NCBI GenBank assembly: GCA_910587155.1
Contig: CAJULA010000005.1
Coordinates: forward strand, 89,256 to 153,255
Direction: 5' to 3'
Origin: an uncultured Lachnospiraceae bacterium
GTDB taxonomy: Bacteria; Bacillota; Clostridia; Lachnospirales; Lachnospiraceae
DNA length: 64,000 nucleotides
The translations under genes and the position numbers were made by a program. Below are positions 51,550-60,585 of this stretch, piece after piece. The notes beneath the pieces were generated by a model. It saw only the letters and a program-made list of their open reading frames with translations. It was not told where the DNA came from and did no database searches. Each line of letters opens with the position of its first letter. The stretch's first letter is position 1.

Positions 51550-51567
51550 AAAATAGGAGGAAACAAA

Positions 51568-52584
51568 ATGAAAAAGAAAGTAATGCTTGCACTGACACTG
51601 GCAATCGCCCTTATATTGGGCGGCTGCGGCCCGGCGGGCTCTGCCGGCGACGGCGGGGGAACTGCCGGAGAAACGACGGAGAATTCAGGAAATGAGGATG
51701 CGGCCTCCCAGGAGACATCCGGCGGGGACAAAAAGGTTATTGGAGTATCCCTGATGACATTGCAGTATGAATTTTTCCAGGATGTAAAAGCCGGGATTGA
51801 AGAAGCGGCGGGAGACGAATATGAAATTGTGTTCAACGACCCTGCCCTGGACATGCAGAAACAGATTGATGCGGTTGAAAACTTCTGTTCTCAGGGCGTA
51901 GATGCCATCATTTTAAATGCAGTGGATGGCAGCGGCATTGTTCCGGCTCTGGAGACAGCCGGGGAAAAGGGGATTCCGGTGGTCACGGTGGATATGAAAC
52001 CGGAGAGCGGCACTTTTGAAACCTATATTGGCTCTGACAACTTCCTTGGCGGGGAACTTGCTGCCAAATGGGCTCTGAAAAACCTGTTACAGGACAAAGA
52101 GAATGCAAAAGTTGTATTTTTAACAAACCCGCTTTCTTCTGCCGCGATTGAAAGAATCGACGGTTTCAAGGCAGTGCTGGCAGAGAGCGCGCCGAATGTG
52201 GAAGTAGTTGCTGAGCAGGGCGCGGATACAAGAGAGACTTTTATGAGTACCATGGAAGATATTCTGATGGCGAATCCGGAGATAGACCTGGTATTTTCCT
52301 ACAGTGCCCAGGGCGGACTCGGCGCATATGATGCAATCCAGGCAGCAGGCAGAGAAGGAGAAATCAGTGTAATCGGATTTGACGCCAGCGCCGAAGAGCA
52401 GGATGTCATTGCCGAAGATGGATGTTATAAGGGCAGTATTATGCAGTTTCCCAAGGAACTGGGAAAAGCATGCGTGGAAAGCGTTACAAAAGTGCTGAAC
52501 GGTGAAACGCTGGATGCGGAAATCGGCGTGGAGGTGGGCATTTATACAAAAGACGGCATTATTTATGCGGCAGACCTGCAGTAA
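51568..52584 (+). CDS. Sugar-binding lipoprotein of a ribose-type ABC importer
   Basis: 338 residues from ATG 51568 (GGAGG 7 nt upstream). A lipoprotein signal ends ALILGGC (Cys about 19), followed by a Gly/Ser/Thr-rich linker. The core is a type I periplasmic-binding fold: VIGVSLMTLQYEFFQDVKAGIEEAA, IILNAVDGSGIVPAL, IPVVTVDM and IGFDASAEEQDVI. Sequence and the following rbsD and rbsA point to a ribose or related pentose importer. The protein itself looks intact though its permease is deleted. Confidence 0.88.
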   Translation: MKKKVMLALTLAIALILGGCGPAGSAGDGGGTAGETTENSGNEDAASQETSGGDKKVIGVSLMTLQYEFFQDVKAGIEEAAGDEYEIVFNDPALDMQKQIDAVENFCSQGVDAIILNAVDGSGIVPALETAGEKGIPVVTVDMKPESGTFETYIGSDNFLGGELAAKWALKNLLQDKENAKVVFLTNPLSSAAIERIDGFKAVLAESAPNVEVVAEQGADTRETFMSTMEDILMANPEIDLVFSYSAQGGLGAYDAIQAAGREGEISVIGFDASAEEQDVIAEDGCYKGSIMQFPKELGKACVESVTKVLNGETLDAEIGVEVGIYTKDGIIYAADLQ

Positions 52585-52635
52585 TTTCCATGCACATTGA
52601 AAACTTCCCATAACAGATAACGGGGACACAACAGG

Positions 52636-52660
52636 GGCTGCCGCAGCAAATGGCAGCTCT
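52636..52660 (+). terminator. Weak hairpin between the binding-protein gene and rbsD
   Basis: GCTGCC and GGCAGC pair around a 9-nt loop, followed by TCTTTC. Such a partial stop often raises the binding protein over the other subunits. Confidence 0.4.
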
Positions 52661-52705
52661 TTCAAAACAACAATATGTATGCGGAACTGGAATAGGAGAA
52701 AACCC

Positions 52706-53104
52706 ATGAAAAAAATCGGATTATTACATGGAGAGTTATCAAAGACGCTGGCGGAGCTGGCCCATGAGGACAGGATACTGATCGGAGATGCGGGGATGCC
52801 GGTGCCAAAAGGCGTAAAGATGATTGATCTGGCAGTGGTACAGGGAGTTCCCGCTTTCCTTGATGTACTGAAGGCAGTGATGGGGGAAATGCTGATTGCG
52901 AAGGGCATCATTGATCTGGAGCAGGAAACGGTGAGTCCGCAGATGCGGCAGAAGGTTGTGGAAACGGTGGGAGATGCGTTTCCCCTGGAGATTCTGCCCC
53001 ATGCGCAGGTCAAAGAGCTTTCCCGCAGTGTAAAGGCAGTGATTCGTACAGGCGAGTTCACACCATATGCCAATATTATTTTGGAAGCCGACTGCCTGTT
53101 CTGA
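52706..53104 (+). CDS. rbsD: D-ribose pyranase
   Basis: 132 residues from ATG 52706 (AGGAG upstream). KKIGLLHGELSKTLAELAHED gives the catalytic His20, and IGDAGMPVP gives Asp28 of the RbsD active site; the C-terminal YANIILEADC loop is also conserved. It speeds the pyranose to furanose conversion of ribose for phosphorylation. No ribokinase (rbsK) is visible here. Confidence 0.92.
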   Translation: MKKIGLLHGELSKTLAELAHEDRILIGDAGMPVPKGVKMIDLAVVQGVPAFLDVLKAVMGEMLIAKGIIDLEQETVSPQMRQKVVETVGDAFPLEILPHAQVKELSRSVKAVIRTGEFTPYANIILEADCLF

Positions 53105-53120
53105 TAAAAAGGATGAGATT

Positions 53121-54473
53121 ATGAATAGTACGAATATGTTGGAATTTAAAGGCATCAGTAAGTCTTTTACAGGGGTCAGGGCGCTGCAGGATATCAGCTT
53201 TGGCATTCCCAAAGGGCATGTGCATGCCCTGCTGGGAGAAAACGGCGCGGGCAAATCCACACTGATGAAAATACTTTCCGGAGCCTACACAAAGGATTCC
53301 GGAGAAATCCTGATCGACGGCCGGACGACGGATATCAGAAATACGACAGATTCTGAAAAACTGGGTGTGGCAATTATCTATCAGGAATTGAATCTGATTC
53401 CGGAACTGACGATTGCGGAAAACATCTTTCTGGACAGACAGCCGATAAACAGAGGACTGATCGACTGGAAGCGTATGCGGGCGGATGCGCAGGAAGCGCT
53501 TCAACAGATTGACATTGAACTGGATGTGAAAATGAAGGTTGGTTCCCTCAGTGTTGCCCAGCAGCAGATGGTAGAGATTGCGAAAGCGATTTCTCTGAAG
53601 TCCAGGATTCTGATACTGGACGAACCTACCTCGGCCCTGACAGAAAGTGAAACGGAAAAACTGTTTTCCGTTATCCGCAGACTGCGCAGTCAGGGGATTA
53701 CGATGATTTATATCAGTCACCGCATGGAGGAAATATTTGAGATTTGTGACTCATATACAGTCATGCGGGACGGCACATATGTGACCGGTGGTGCCATCAG
53801 CGAAGTGACAGCCAATAAGATCATTGAATATATGGCAGGACGTTCCCTTTCCCAAGTATACCCTGAGACAGAGCATGAGACGGGGGAAGAGGTGCTGCGG
53901 GCTGAGCACATGGACAACGGCAAAGAAGTAAAAGATGTGAGCTTTACCCTGAAAAAGGGGGAAATACTGGGCTTTGCGGGACTGGTGGGAGCCGGCCGTA
54001 CCGAGACACTGAAGGCGGTGTTTGGAGCGGACAAAAAGGCAGGCGGAAAAGTATATATCAATGGAAAAGAGTGCAGAATCCGCTCTCCGCGGGAAGCGAT
54101 CCGTCATGGCATCGGCTTCCTGCCGGAAAACCGCAAGGAAGAGGGACTGGTAACGGATCTGTCCGTGATGGACAATATTGTCATGGCAAAGATGGAGAAT
54201 GCCTTTGAAAACGGCAGATTTTCGGTGAAAAAAGCGAGTAAGCTGTGTGCCTCTTATATCAAAAGCCTGTTGATCAAAACGCCGTCTGAGAAGCAGAAGG
54301 TCAAATTTCTCAGCGGTGGAAACCAGCAGAAGGTGGTGCTGGCAAAATGGCTGAACTGCGATCCGGATATTATCGTGCTGGACGAACCGACCAGAGGGAT
54401 CGACGTCAATGCCAAATTTGAAATCTACCAGATTATTGTCAGTCTGGCGGCGCAAGGAAAATCCATTATTTTT
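53121..54473 (+). pseudogene. rbsA: Ribose ABC importer ATPase, C-terminus deleted
   Basis: Homology runs from ATG 53121 to residue 451 (GKSIIF). The first ATPase half has LLGENGAGKST and LILDEPTSALTESE; the second has GLVGAGRTET, FLSGGNQQKVVLAKWL and IVLDEPTRGIDV. RbsA normally continues about 50 residues (switch His region of the second half). Here the frame runs into DNA of rbsC read out of frame, giving a basic nonsense tail to 54659. A deletion has fused the two genes near 54474-54478. Confidence 0.88.
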
Positions 54474-54477
54474 ACGG

Positions 54478-54648
54478 ATGTTTTCCGGACAGCCCAGCGC
54501 AGGGGACGGACTGGAGCTAAACGCCATTGCGGCCTGCGTAATCGGCGGCACCAGCACCACCGGAGGAAAAGGAAGGATATGGGGCACATTTTTAGGTGCT
54601 CTGATTATGGGCATTATTACAAACGGAATGAATCTGCCCATCCGGTGA
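54478..54648 (+). pseudogene. rbsC: Ribose ABC permease fragment (C-terminal part)
   Basis: In the frame +1 to rbsA the DNA reads MFSGQPSAGDGLELNAIAA, CVIGGTSTTGGKG and IWGTFLGALIMGIITNGMNL, a clear match to the conserved late part of RbsC. The first ~80% and the last ~40 residues are missing. After GMNL the sequence jumps to the M20 peptidase. With the permease gone the importer cannot work. Confidence 0.85.
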
Positions 54649-55444
54649 TATTATCATAGAATCCGTTGTGGATGAGGAAGGTGGCGGAAACGGCACGCTG
54701 GCCTGTGTGGAAAGAGGATACCGGGCAGACGGGGCTATCATAGCGGAAGGCTCCAATTTGGAGGTGTTCGCGGCCAACAGAGGCGCGTGGCTGGTATCAG
54801 CGGAAATTACCGGACGCCCCATTCATGCCAGCCTGCGGGGATTTGGGGAAAATGCGATTGAAAAAATGATGAAGGTGATCCAGTCTGTCCGGGAGCTGGA
54901 AACAAAATGGATGACAACCAGACGGCATCCGCTCCTGGCGCCGCCCACCATGAACATCGGTTACATAGAAGGGGGCGTGGCGGCTTCCACTGTGGCGGAA
55001 AAATGCATCATGAAATTTGATGTGGAATATTTCCCGTCGGAAATCGACAAGTATGGAAACCGCCATGCGGTGGACAAGGACGAAATTGTAAGGGAAGTGG
55101 AGGATCACATTAACCTGATGGCCGCCGGGGATGCCTGGCTGAGGGAACATCCCATTGCCTTCTCCTGGTATCAGGACTGTCCGCCCTTTGAAACGGATCT
55201 GAGTGATCCTCTTGTACAGACACTGGCGGACGCGGCGGGGAAGGTGACGGGAAAACGCGTGATTTCGGGTATGACGGCAGGATGCGATGCAAGGCATCTG
55301 ACAAACATTGCAAAAGTGCCAACCGTGGTATATGGCCCGGGCACCTGCCACAATGCGCATGTCGTCAATGAATATCTGCCTGCGGAGCAGTATTTCCAGG
55401 CAATAGAAACCTATATGGAAATGATCAGAGAATGGACAAAATAA
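54644..55444 (+). pseudogene. M20 family peptidase/deacylase, N-terminus deleted
   Basis: The reading begins with GDIIIESVVDEEGGGNGTLAC, the middle of an M20 enzyme including the Glu-Glu catalytic motif. It continues through a dimerisation domain (ITGRPIHASLRGFGENAIEKM) to the C-terminal catalytic part (GMTAGCDARHL, VYGPGTCHNAHVVNEYL). The first ~150-190 residues with the GHxD metal ligands are missing. No proper start exists; GTG 54668 is the first possible. Related enzymes are ArgE/DapE and N-acyl amino acid deacylases. Confidence 0.85.
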
Positions 55445-55498
55445 GTAACGGGGCAGCCTGCCCGGACTGTTGTCCAAAACAAATCGGAGGATAAAGGC

Positions 55499-56248
55499 AT
55501 GGAAAAAGTAAAGGTATTATTTGCAGGGGAATCCTGGTTTTTTACAACCATAGAGACAAAAGGCTTTGACCAGTTTACGATCGGCGGGTATCAGACGGAA
55601 ATTGAACGGGTGAGGGCATTTACGAAAGATGTGGCTGACATCACACATATCCCGGCCCATGAAGTGCTGGAGCATTTTCCGGAAAGTGTGGAGGAACTTC
55701 GCGCGTATGATGTGATCATTCTCAGCGATGTGGGTGCCAATACATTCCTTCTGCATCCGGATACCTTCTTCAGAAGCGAAACTACGCCCAACAGGCTGCA
55801 GGTGATTGCCGATTATGTGAAAGAGGGAGGCGCTTTTGGCATGATGGGCGGCTATCTGTCCTTTACCGGATTTGAGGCAAAAGCGAAATACAGAAGAACA
55901 CCCGTCGAAGAGATTCTTCCTGTGACGATGATGGCGGAAGATGACAGAGAAGAGCATCCGGAAGGGCTGACTTTGCAGACCGCTGGTTCCCGCCATCCTC
56001 TTCTGCATGGCTGTGAGGATGTTTGGACACCGCTGCTTGGATACAACAGACTTTGCGCAAAGCCTGGGGCGGATGTTATTATTTCCTGGCAGGGTGATCC
56101 GATCCTCACCGTGGGAACCTATGGAAAGGGACGCACCTTTGCCTGGGCCAGTGACTGTGCGCCGCACTGGATGCCGGTGGCATTCTGCGAGTCGGCAAAT
56201 AACAGAGCGATGTGGGATAACGTGCTGCGCTGGGCGGCAGGGAAATAA
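55499..56248 (+). CDS. Glutamine amidotransferase-like protein (COG5426 type)
   Basis: 249 residues, intact, with GGAGG before ATG 55499. KVLFAGESWFFTTIETKGFDQF at the start, YDVIILSDVGANTFLLHP, GGAFGMMGGYLSFTGF, and a C-terminal TYGKGRTFAWASDCAPHW match the GATase1-like family of ThuA/cytoplasmic proteins. The usual nucleophile Cys is replaced by Met/Gly in GMMGG, so amidase activity is doubtful. It may act with the nearby peptidases and sugar importer on a glycoconjugate; this is guesswork from position. Confidence 0.75.
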   Translation: MEKVKVLFAGESWFFTTIETKGFDQFTIGGYQTEIERVRAFTKDVADITHIPAHEVLEHFPESVEELRAYDVIILSDVGANTFLLHPDTFFRSETTPNRLQVIADYVKEGGAFGMMGGYLSFTGFEAKAKYRRTPVEEILPVTMMAEDDREEHPEGLTLQTAGSRHPLLHGCEDVWTPLLGYNRLCAKPGADVIISWQGDPILTVGTYGKGRTFAWASDCAPHWMPVAFCESANNRAMWDNVLRWAAGK

Positions 56249-56282
56249 GTGACTCCCGGCAGGCAGAAACTATCCCTTTCAT

Positions 56283-56327
56283 GGGGCTGTCGCTTTCACG
56301 ATGGATGAATTGTGAAGCGACAGCCCC
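56283..56327. terminator. Long stem after the amidotransferase-like gene
   Basis: GGGGCTGTCGCTT(T)CAC pairs with GTGAAGCGACAGCCCC, 16 bp with one bulge, 12-nt loop. No clear T-run on either side, but it lies where a terminator is expected. Confidence 0.55.
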
Positions 56328-56356
56328 AATGCAATGAAAAATTCCCCAAAAAGTAC

Positions 56357-56385
56357 TTGCAATTTATGGGAAAAGCGCTTATAAT
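56357..56385 (+). promoter_or_regulatory. S10 ribosomal operon promoter
   Basis: TTGCAA at 56357-56362, 17-nt spacer, TATAAT at 56380-56385. Confidence 0.8.
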
Positions 56386-56426
56386 CATTAATGCTGTGAC
56401 ATTGATAGCGATGAAACGTGAGGTTG

Positions 56427-56448
56427 CTGCCTGATATGGCAGGTTTTT
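56427..56448 (+). terminator. Attenuator-like hairpin in the S10 leader
   Basis: CTGCC, six-base loop TGATAT, GGCAG, then GTTTTT. It sits about 35 nt after the expected start point, so it could regulate read-through into the ribosomal genes. Confidence 0.5.
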
Positions 56449-56625
56449 CCGCGGAGCGAATGTCAAGTTAGGAAACTGACGACAAGTCACTGTACAGGTA
56501 ACAGATGTCTGAATAAGAGACAGAGACAACGTGTGGAGTTTCAGATAAGGACACACACGGGAGAGTGTACAGTCACCGCTTGTCGTACTTCAAGTGAAAA
56601 GTGCGAAAAGGAGGCGACTTTTTTT

Positions 56626-56943
56626 ATGGCAAGCCAGGTAATGAGAATTACATTGAAGGCATATGAGCATCAGTTGGTGGATGCCTGTGCAAAAAAAATC
56701 ATCGAAACAGTCAAGAAAAACGGATCTCAGGTGAGTGGACCGGTTCCCCTTCCCACCAAGAAGGAAGTAGTGACGATCCTCAGGGCGGTTCACAAATATA
56801 AGGATTCCAGAGAGCAGTTCGAGCAGAGGACACATAAGAGACTGATCGACATCATCTCCCCCACACCCAAGACTGTGGATGTATTACAGAGACTGGAAAT
56901 GCCGGCAGGCGTTTACATTGATATTAAAATGAAAAACAAATAA
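56626..56943 (+). CDS. rpsJ: 30S ribosomal protein S10
   Basis: 105 residues. MRITLKAYEHQLVD, SGPVPLPTKKE and QRTHKRLIDIISPTPKTVDVL are diagnostic for S10, which binds 16S rRNA in the head and also acts as NusE in antitermination. ATG 56626 has AAGGAGG at 11 nt; ATG 56641 would drop five residues. First gene of the S10 operon; the frame to 56533 lies in the leader and is not used. Confidence 0.97.
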   Translation: MASQVMRITLKAYEHQLVDACAKKIIETVKKNGSQVSGPVPLPTKKEVVTILRAVHKYKDSREQFEQRTHKRLIDIISPTPKTVDVLQRLEMPAGVYIDIKMKNK

Positions 56944-57002
56944 CCCCTACTAGTATGAACGGCAGGCCCGTTCCGCTGTAGAACAAACAGGAGGTAAAGG
57001 TA

Positions 57003-57686
57003 ATGAAAAAAGCGATTTTAGCTACTAAAGTCGGCATGACGCAGATTTTCAATGAAGACGGTTCGCTGATCCCGGTAACCGTTCTTCAGGCAGGCCCCTG
57101 CGTGGTGACACAGGTCAAGACAATGGAAAATGACGGTTACAGTGCCGTGCAGGTCGGCTTTGTTGATAAGAAGGATAAAATCGTCAACAGAGACAAAGGC
57201 GGAAAGAAAGAAGTAATCCATATGCATGGTGCCAACAAGCCGATGCAGGGACATTTCAAAAAGGCGGGCGTTTCTTCCAAACGTTATGTAAGAGAGCTGA
57301 AACTGGAAAACGCCGAAGAATATGCACTTGGCAATGAGATCAAAGCTGATATTTTTGAAGCGGGAGACAGAGTGGATGCGACTGCCATTTCCAAAGGCAA
57401 GGGCTTCCAGGGCGCCATCAAGAGACACGGACAGCACAGAGGTCCCATGACGCATGGTTCCAAATTCCATCGCCATCAGGGTTCCAACGGTGCGTGTTCC
57501 TCACCCAGCAAGGTATTTAAGGGAAAGAAGATGCCCGGACATATGGGCTGCGTAAAGGTTACGGTCCAGAATCTGAGCGTTGTCAGAGTGGATGCGGAAA
57601 AGAATCTGATTCTGGTAAAAGGCGCAGTGCCGGGCCCCAGAAAAGGACTGGTAACAATCAAAGAGACTACGAGAGTAGAAGCATAA
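57003..57686 (+). CDS. rplC: 50S ribosomal protein L3
   Basis: 227 residues. KAILATKVGMTQIFNEDG, the central RHGQHRGPMTHGSKFHR and GACSSPSKVFKGKKMPGHMG are typical L3 sequences; the long loop reaches toward the peptidyl transferase centre. AGGAGG precedes the ATG. It is slightly longer than the ~210-residue average because of the middle region. 59 bp separate it from rpsJ. Confidence 0.97.
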   Translation: MKKAILATKVGMTQIFNEDGSLIPVTVLQAGPCVVTQVKTMENDGYSAVQVGFVDKKDKIVNRDKGGKKEVIHMHGANKPMQGHFKKAGVSSKRYVRELKLENAEEYALGNEIKADIFEAGDRVDATAISKGKGFQGAIKRHGQHRGPMTHGSKFHRHQGSNGACSSPSKVFKGKKMPGHMGCVKVTVQNLSVVRVDAEKNLILVKGAVPGPRKGLVTIKETTRVEA

Positions 57687-57713
57687 ATTTCGGACGAAAG
57701 GAGGATCACACAG

Positions 57714-58334
57714 ATGGCAAACGTATCTGTTTATAATATGGAAGGCAAAGAAGTCGATAAGATCGACTTAAATGATGCCATATTTGGCGTAGAAGTGAAT
57801 GAACATCTGGTACACATGGCAGTTGTGCAGCAGCTTGCAAACAAACGTCAGGGGACACAGAAGGCGAAGACGCGCTCCGAAGTTTCCGGCGGCGGAAGAA
57901 AACCCTGGAGGCAGAAGGGAACCGGACATGCAAGGCAGGGTTCCACAAGAGCACCTCAGTGGACAGGAGGCGGCATGGTATTCGCGCCGGTTCCGAGAGA
58001 TTATTCTTTTAAGATGAATAAAAAAGAAAAGAGACTGGCACTGAAATCCGCACTGACGAGCAGAGTACAGGAAAATAAACTGATTGTTGTGGACGAACTG
58101 AAATTTGATGAGATCAGGACAAAGAACTTCAAAAAGGTCATGGACAATCTGCAGGTGACAAAAGGACTTGTGGTTCTGGCTGATAACGATGAAAAGGTCG
58201 TGATGTCCGCGAGAAATTTAAAAGGTATCAAAACAACACTTACAAATACGATCAATGTCTATGACATCTTAAAGAGCGGCACACTCGTGCTGACAAAGGA
58301 TGCAGTCAGAAAGATTGAGGAGGTGTACGCATAA
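57714..58334 (+). CDS. rplD: 50S ribosomal protein L4
   Basis: 206 residues with ANVSVYNMEGKEVDKIDL, KTRSEVSGGGRKPWRQKGTG and ARQGSTRAPQWTGGGMVFAP, the exit-tunnel loop of L4. In other bacteria L4 represses its own S10 operon by binding the leader. AAAGGAGG precedes the ATG. The stop overlaps the rplW start. Confidence 0.97.
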   Translation: MANVSVYNMEGKEVDKIDLNDAIFGVEVNEHLVHMAVVQQLANKRQGTQKAKTRSEVSGGGRKPWRQKGTGHARQGSTRAPQWTGGGMVFAPVPRDYSFKMNKKEKRLALKSALTSRVQENKLIVVDELKFDEIRTKNFKKVMDNLQVTKGLVVLADNDEKVVMSARNLKGIKTTLTNTINVYDILKSGTLVLTKDAVRKIEEVYA

Positions 58335-58633
58335 TGGCAGTATTACAGTATTATGATGTAATCCTCAAACCGGTCATCACCGAGAAGAGCATGGCCGGTA
58401 TGGGCGAAAAGAAATATACATTCCTTGTTCATACGGAAGCAAACAAGGCACAGATCAAGGAAGCCGTGGAGAAAATGTTCGAGGGCACCAAAGTAAAGAA
58501 AGTCAACACCATGAACATTCCCGGTAAGAAAAAGAGACGCGGTGCCATCGTCGGGAGAACCGCCAAAACCAAAAAGGCCATTGTTCAGTTAACCGAGGAC
58601 AGCAAAGAGATCGAAATCTTCACTGGCCTATAA
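58334..58633 (+). CDS. rplW: 50S ribosomal protein L23
   Basis: 99 residues. YYDVILKPVITEKS, YTFLVHTEANKAQIKEAVEKMF and VNTMNIPGKKKRRG are the L23 hallmarks at the tunnel exit, where trigger factor and SRP dock. It starts on the last base of rplD. A hairpin repeat array follows directly, an unusual 382-bp break before rplB. Confidence 0.97.
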   Translation: MAVLQYYDVILKPVITEKSMAGMGEKKYTFLVHTEANKAQIKEAVEKMFEGTKVKKVNTMNIPGKKKRRGAIVGRTAKTKKAIVQLTEDSKEIEIFTGL

Positions 58634-58955
58634 GCACTTAACGAGGTATTGTCGAGTTTAGTGCGAGGCCGTTCTGAGAGCTTAGTGAGGTACTTACGAA
58701 CTTAGCGAACAGAACCTACCCGGGAAGCACTTAACGAGGTATTGTCGAGTTTAGTGCGAGGCCGTTCTGAGAGCTTAGTGAGGTACTTACGAACTTAGCG
58801 AACAGAACCTGCCCGGGAAGCACTTAACGAGGTATTGTCGAGTTTAGTGCGAGGCTGTTCTGAGAGCTTAGTGAGGTACTTACGAACTTAGCGAACAGAA
58901 CCTGCCCGGGAAGCACTTAACGAGGTATTGTCGAGTTTGGTGCGGGGCCGTTTCT
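58634..58955 (+). repeat. Tandem 93-bp hairpin repeat array between rplW and rplB
   Basis: Three full units start at 58634, 58727 and 58820, and a partial fourth at 58913. The copies are almost identical. Each unit has hairpin A (GCACTTAAC ... GTTTAGTGC, with CGAGGTATTG in the loop) and hairpin B (GTTCTG ... CAGAAC, enclosing GCTTAGTGAGGTACTTACGA). CCCGGGAA joins the units. No gene or CRISPR-type spacer is present. The same family recurs at 63674-63887. Confidence 0.9.
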
Positions 58956-59015
58956 CATTACAGCTAAGCACAGAAAAGTGCGAGAATAAATCATGGATCG
59001 AAAGGAGAAATCACA

Positions 59016-59858
59016 ATGGGAATTAAGACATACAACCCATATACACCTTCCAGAAGGCATATGACCGGTTCTGATTTCGCAGAGATTACAAAGAAAACTC
59101 CCGAGAAGAGTCTTCTTGTCTCCCTGCAGAAGCAGTCCGGACGTAACAATCAGGGCAAGATCACAGTGAGACACCGCGGAGGCGGAAACAGAAGAAAATA
59201 CAGAATCATTGATTTCAAGAGAAATAAAGATAATATCCCGGCAACGGTAATCGGCATTGAATATGATCCCAACAGGACAGCCAACATTGCGCTGATCTGC
59301 TATGCGGACGGCGAGAAGGCTTATATCCTTGCGCCGCAGGGGCTGAAAGACGGCATGAAGATCATGAACGGGCCGGAAGCGGAAGTAAGGATCGGCAACT
59401 GCCTTCCCTTATCCGAGATTCCTGTCGGTACACAGGTACACAATATCGAGCTGCATCCCGGCAAAGGCGGCCAGATGGTGCGCAGCGCGGGTAACAGCGC
59501 GCAGCTGATGGCAAAAGAAGGCAAGTATGCGACGCTGCGTCTTCCTTCGGGTGAGATGAGAATGGTTCCCATCGCATGTCGTGCAACCATCGGCGTGGTA
59601 GGCAACGCAGATCACAATCTGATTAATATCGGTAAAGCAGGACGGAAGCGCCATATGGGCATCAGACCTACGGTCCGCGGTTCTGTGATGAACCCCAATG
59701 ACCATCCGCACGGCGGCGGCGAGGGCAAGACCGGAATCGGACGTCCCGGCCCGTGTACGCCCTGGGGCAAACCGGCGCTTGGCTTAAAGACCAGGAAGAA
59801 AAAGAAACAGTCCAACAAGCTGATCGTAAGAAGACGCGACGGCAGAGCGATGAAGTAA
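59016..59858 (+). CDS. rplB: 50S ribosomal protein L2
   Basis: 280 residues. KTYNPYTPSRRHMTGSDF, RHRGGGNRRKYRIIDFKR, GRKRHMGIRPTVRGSVMNP and DHPHGGGEGKTGIGRPGP are conserved; the His in HPHGGG near the peptidyl transferase centre is present. AAAGGAG precedes the ATG. It follows the repeat array, so rplB onward may have different mRNA levels from rpsJ-rplW. Confidence 0.98.
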   Translation: MGIKTYNPYTPSRRHMTGSDFAEITKKTPEKSLLVSLQKQSGRNNQGKITVRHRGGGNRRKYRIIDFKRNKDNIPATVIGIEYDPNRTANIALICYADGEKAYILAPQGLKDGMKIMNGPEAEVRIGNCLPLSEIPVGTQVHNIELHPGKGGQMVRSAGNSAQLMAKEGKYATLRLPSGEMRMVPIACRATIGVVGNADHNLINIGKAGRKRHMGIRPTVRGSVMNPNDHPHGGGEGKTGIGRPGPCTPWGKPALGLKTRKKKKQSNKLIVRRRDGRAMK

Positions 59859-59883
59859 GCGATATTAACAGGAGGAATCTAAG

Positions 59884-60165
59884 ATGGCTAGATCATTAAA
59901 AAAAGGACCATTTGCAGATAAGAGCGTGCTCAAAAAAGTAGACGCCCTCAATGCATCAGGACAGAAACAGGTGATCAAGACCTGGTCACGTCGTTCTACA
60001 ATCTTCCCTTCTTTTGTGGGGCACACATTTGCGGTACATGACGGCAGAAGACATGTGCCTGTCTATGTGACGGAAGATATGGTTGGACATAAACTCGGTG
60101 AGTTCGTCTCCACGAGAACGTACAGAGGACATGGAAAAGACGAAAAGAAATCCAAAGTAAGATAA
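59884..60165 (+). CDS. rpsS: 30S ribosomal protein S19
   Basis: 93 residues: ARSLKKGPFADKSVLKKV, TWSRRSTIFPSFVGHTFAVHDG and HKLGEFVSTRTYRGHGKDEKKS are the S19 signature. It binds the head of the 30S subunit with S13. AGGAGG precedes the ATG, 25 bp after rplB. Confidence 0.97.
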   Translation: MARSLKKGPFADKSVLKKVDALNASGQKQVIKTWSRRSTIFPSFVGHTFAVHDGRRHVPVYVTEDMVGHKLGEFVSTRTYRGHGKDEKKSKVR

Positions 60166-60187
60166 TTTTGAAAGGAGGTTTCCATTC

Positions 60188-60574
60188 ATGGCGAAAGGAC
60201 ACAGAAGTCAGATTAAAAGAGAAAGAAATGCGAATAAGGATACCAGACCGTCTGCAAAATTATCTTACGCAAGGGTATCCGTCCAGAAAGCATGCTTTGT
60301 ACTGGATGCCATCAGAGGCAAAGACGTACAGGCTGCACTGGGTATTCTGGAATACAATCCCAGATATGCGTCGGGGCTGATCAAGAAGCTGCTGGAATCA
60401 GCAATCGCAAATGCCGAGAACAACAACGGCATGAACAGGGACAATCTTTACATTGCAGAGTGCTATGCGAACAAGGGGCCTACAATGAAGAGAGTCAGAC
60501 CGAGGGCACAGGGCAGGGCTTACAGGATCGAGAAGAGAATGAGCCATATTACGATTGTGTTGGATGAGAGATAG
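60188..60574 (+). CDS. rplV: 50S ribosomal protein L22
   Basis: 128 residues. SAKLSYARVSVQKACFVLDAIRG, here read in two parts, and GPTMKRVRPRAQGRAYRIEKRMSHITIVL match L22; the long beta hairpin lines the exit tunnel near the macrolide site. AAAGGAGG precedes the ATG by a normal distance. Confidence 0.97.
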   Translation: MAKGHRSQIKRERNANKDTRPSAKLSYARVSVQKACFVLDAIRGKDVQAALGILEYNPRYASGLIKKLLESAIANAENNNGMNRDNLYIAECYANKGPTMKRVRPRAQGRAYRIEKRMSHITIVLDER

Positions 60575-60585
60575 GAGGAAAGATA

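Larger units (their letters stand above)
56249..56625. other. Gap with hairpin, promoter and S10 operon leader
   Basis: About 380 bases. It holds a hairpin at 56283-56327, the S10 promoter at 56357-56385 and a leader of about 235 nt. Within the leader CTGCC/GGCAG plus TTTTT (56427-56448) looks like an early attenuator. AAGGAGG at 56608-56614 is the ribosome site of rpsJ. S10 operons are often controlled through their leader; I could not assign a known r-protein binding motif. Confidence 0.6.

Noticed and set aside
54474..54659. Natural C-terminus of rbsA
   Set aside because: The Arg/His-rich tail is the out-of-frame reading of an rbsC fragment, so it is not treated as a functional extension.
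58634..58955. CRISPR array
   Set aside because: The 93-bp units are identical throughout; no short repeat alternates with unique spacers and no cas gene is near.
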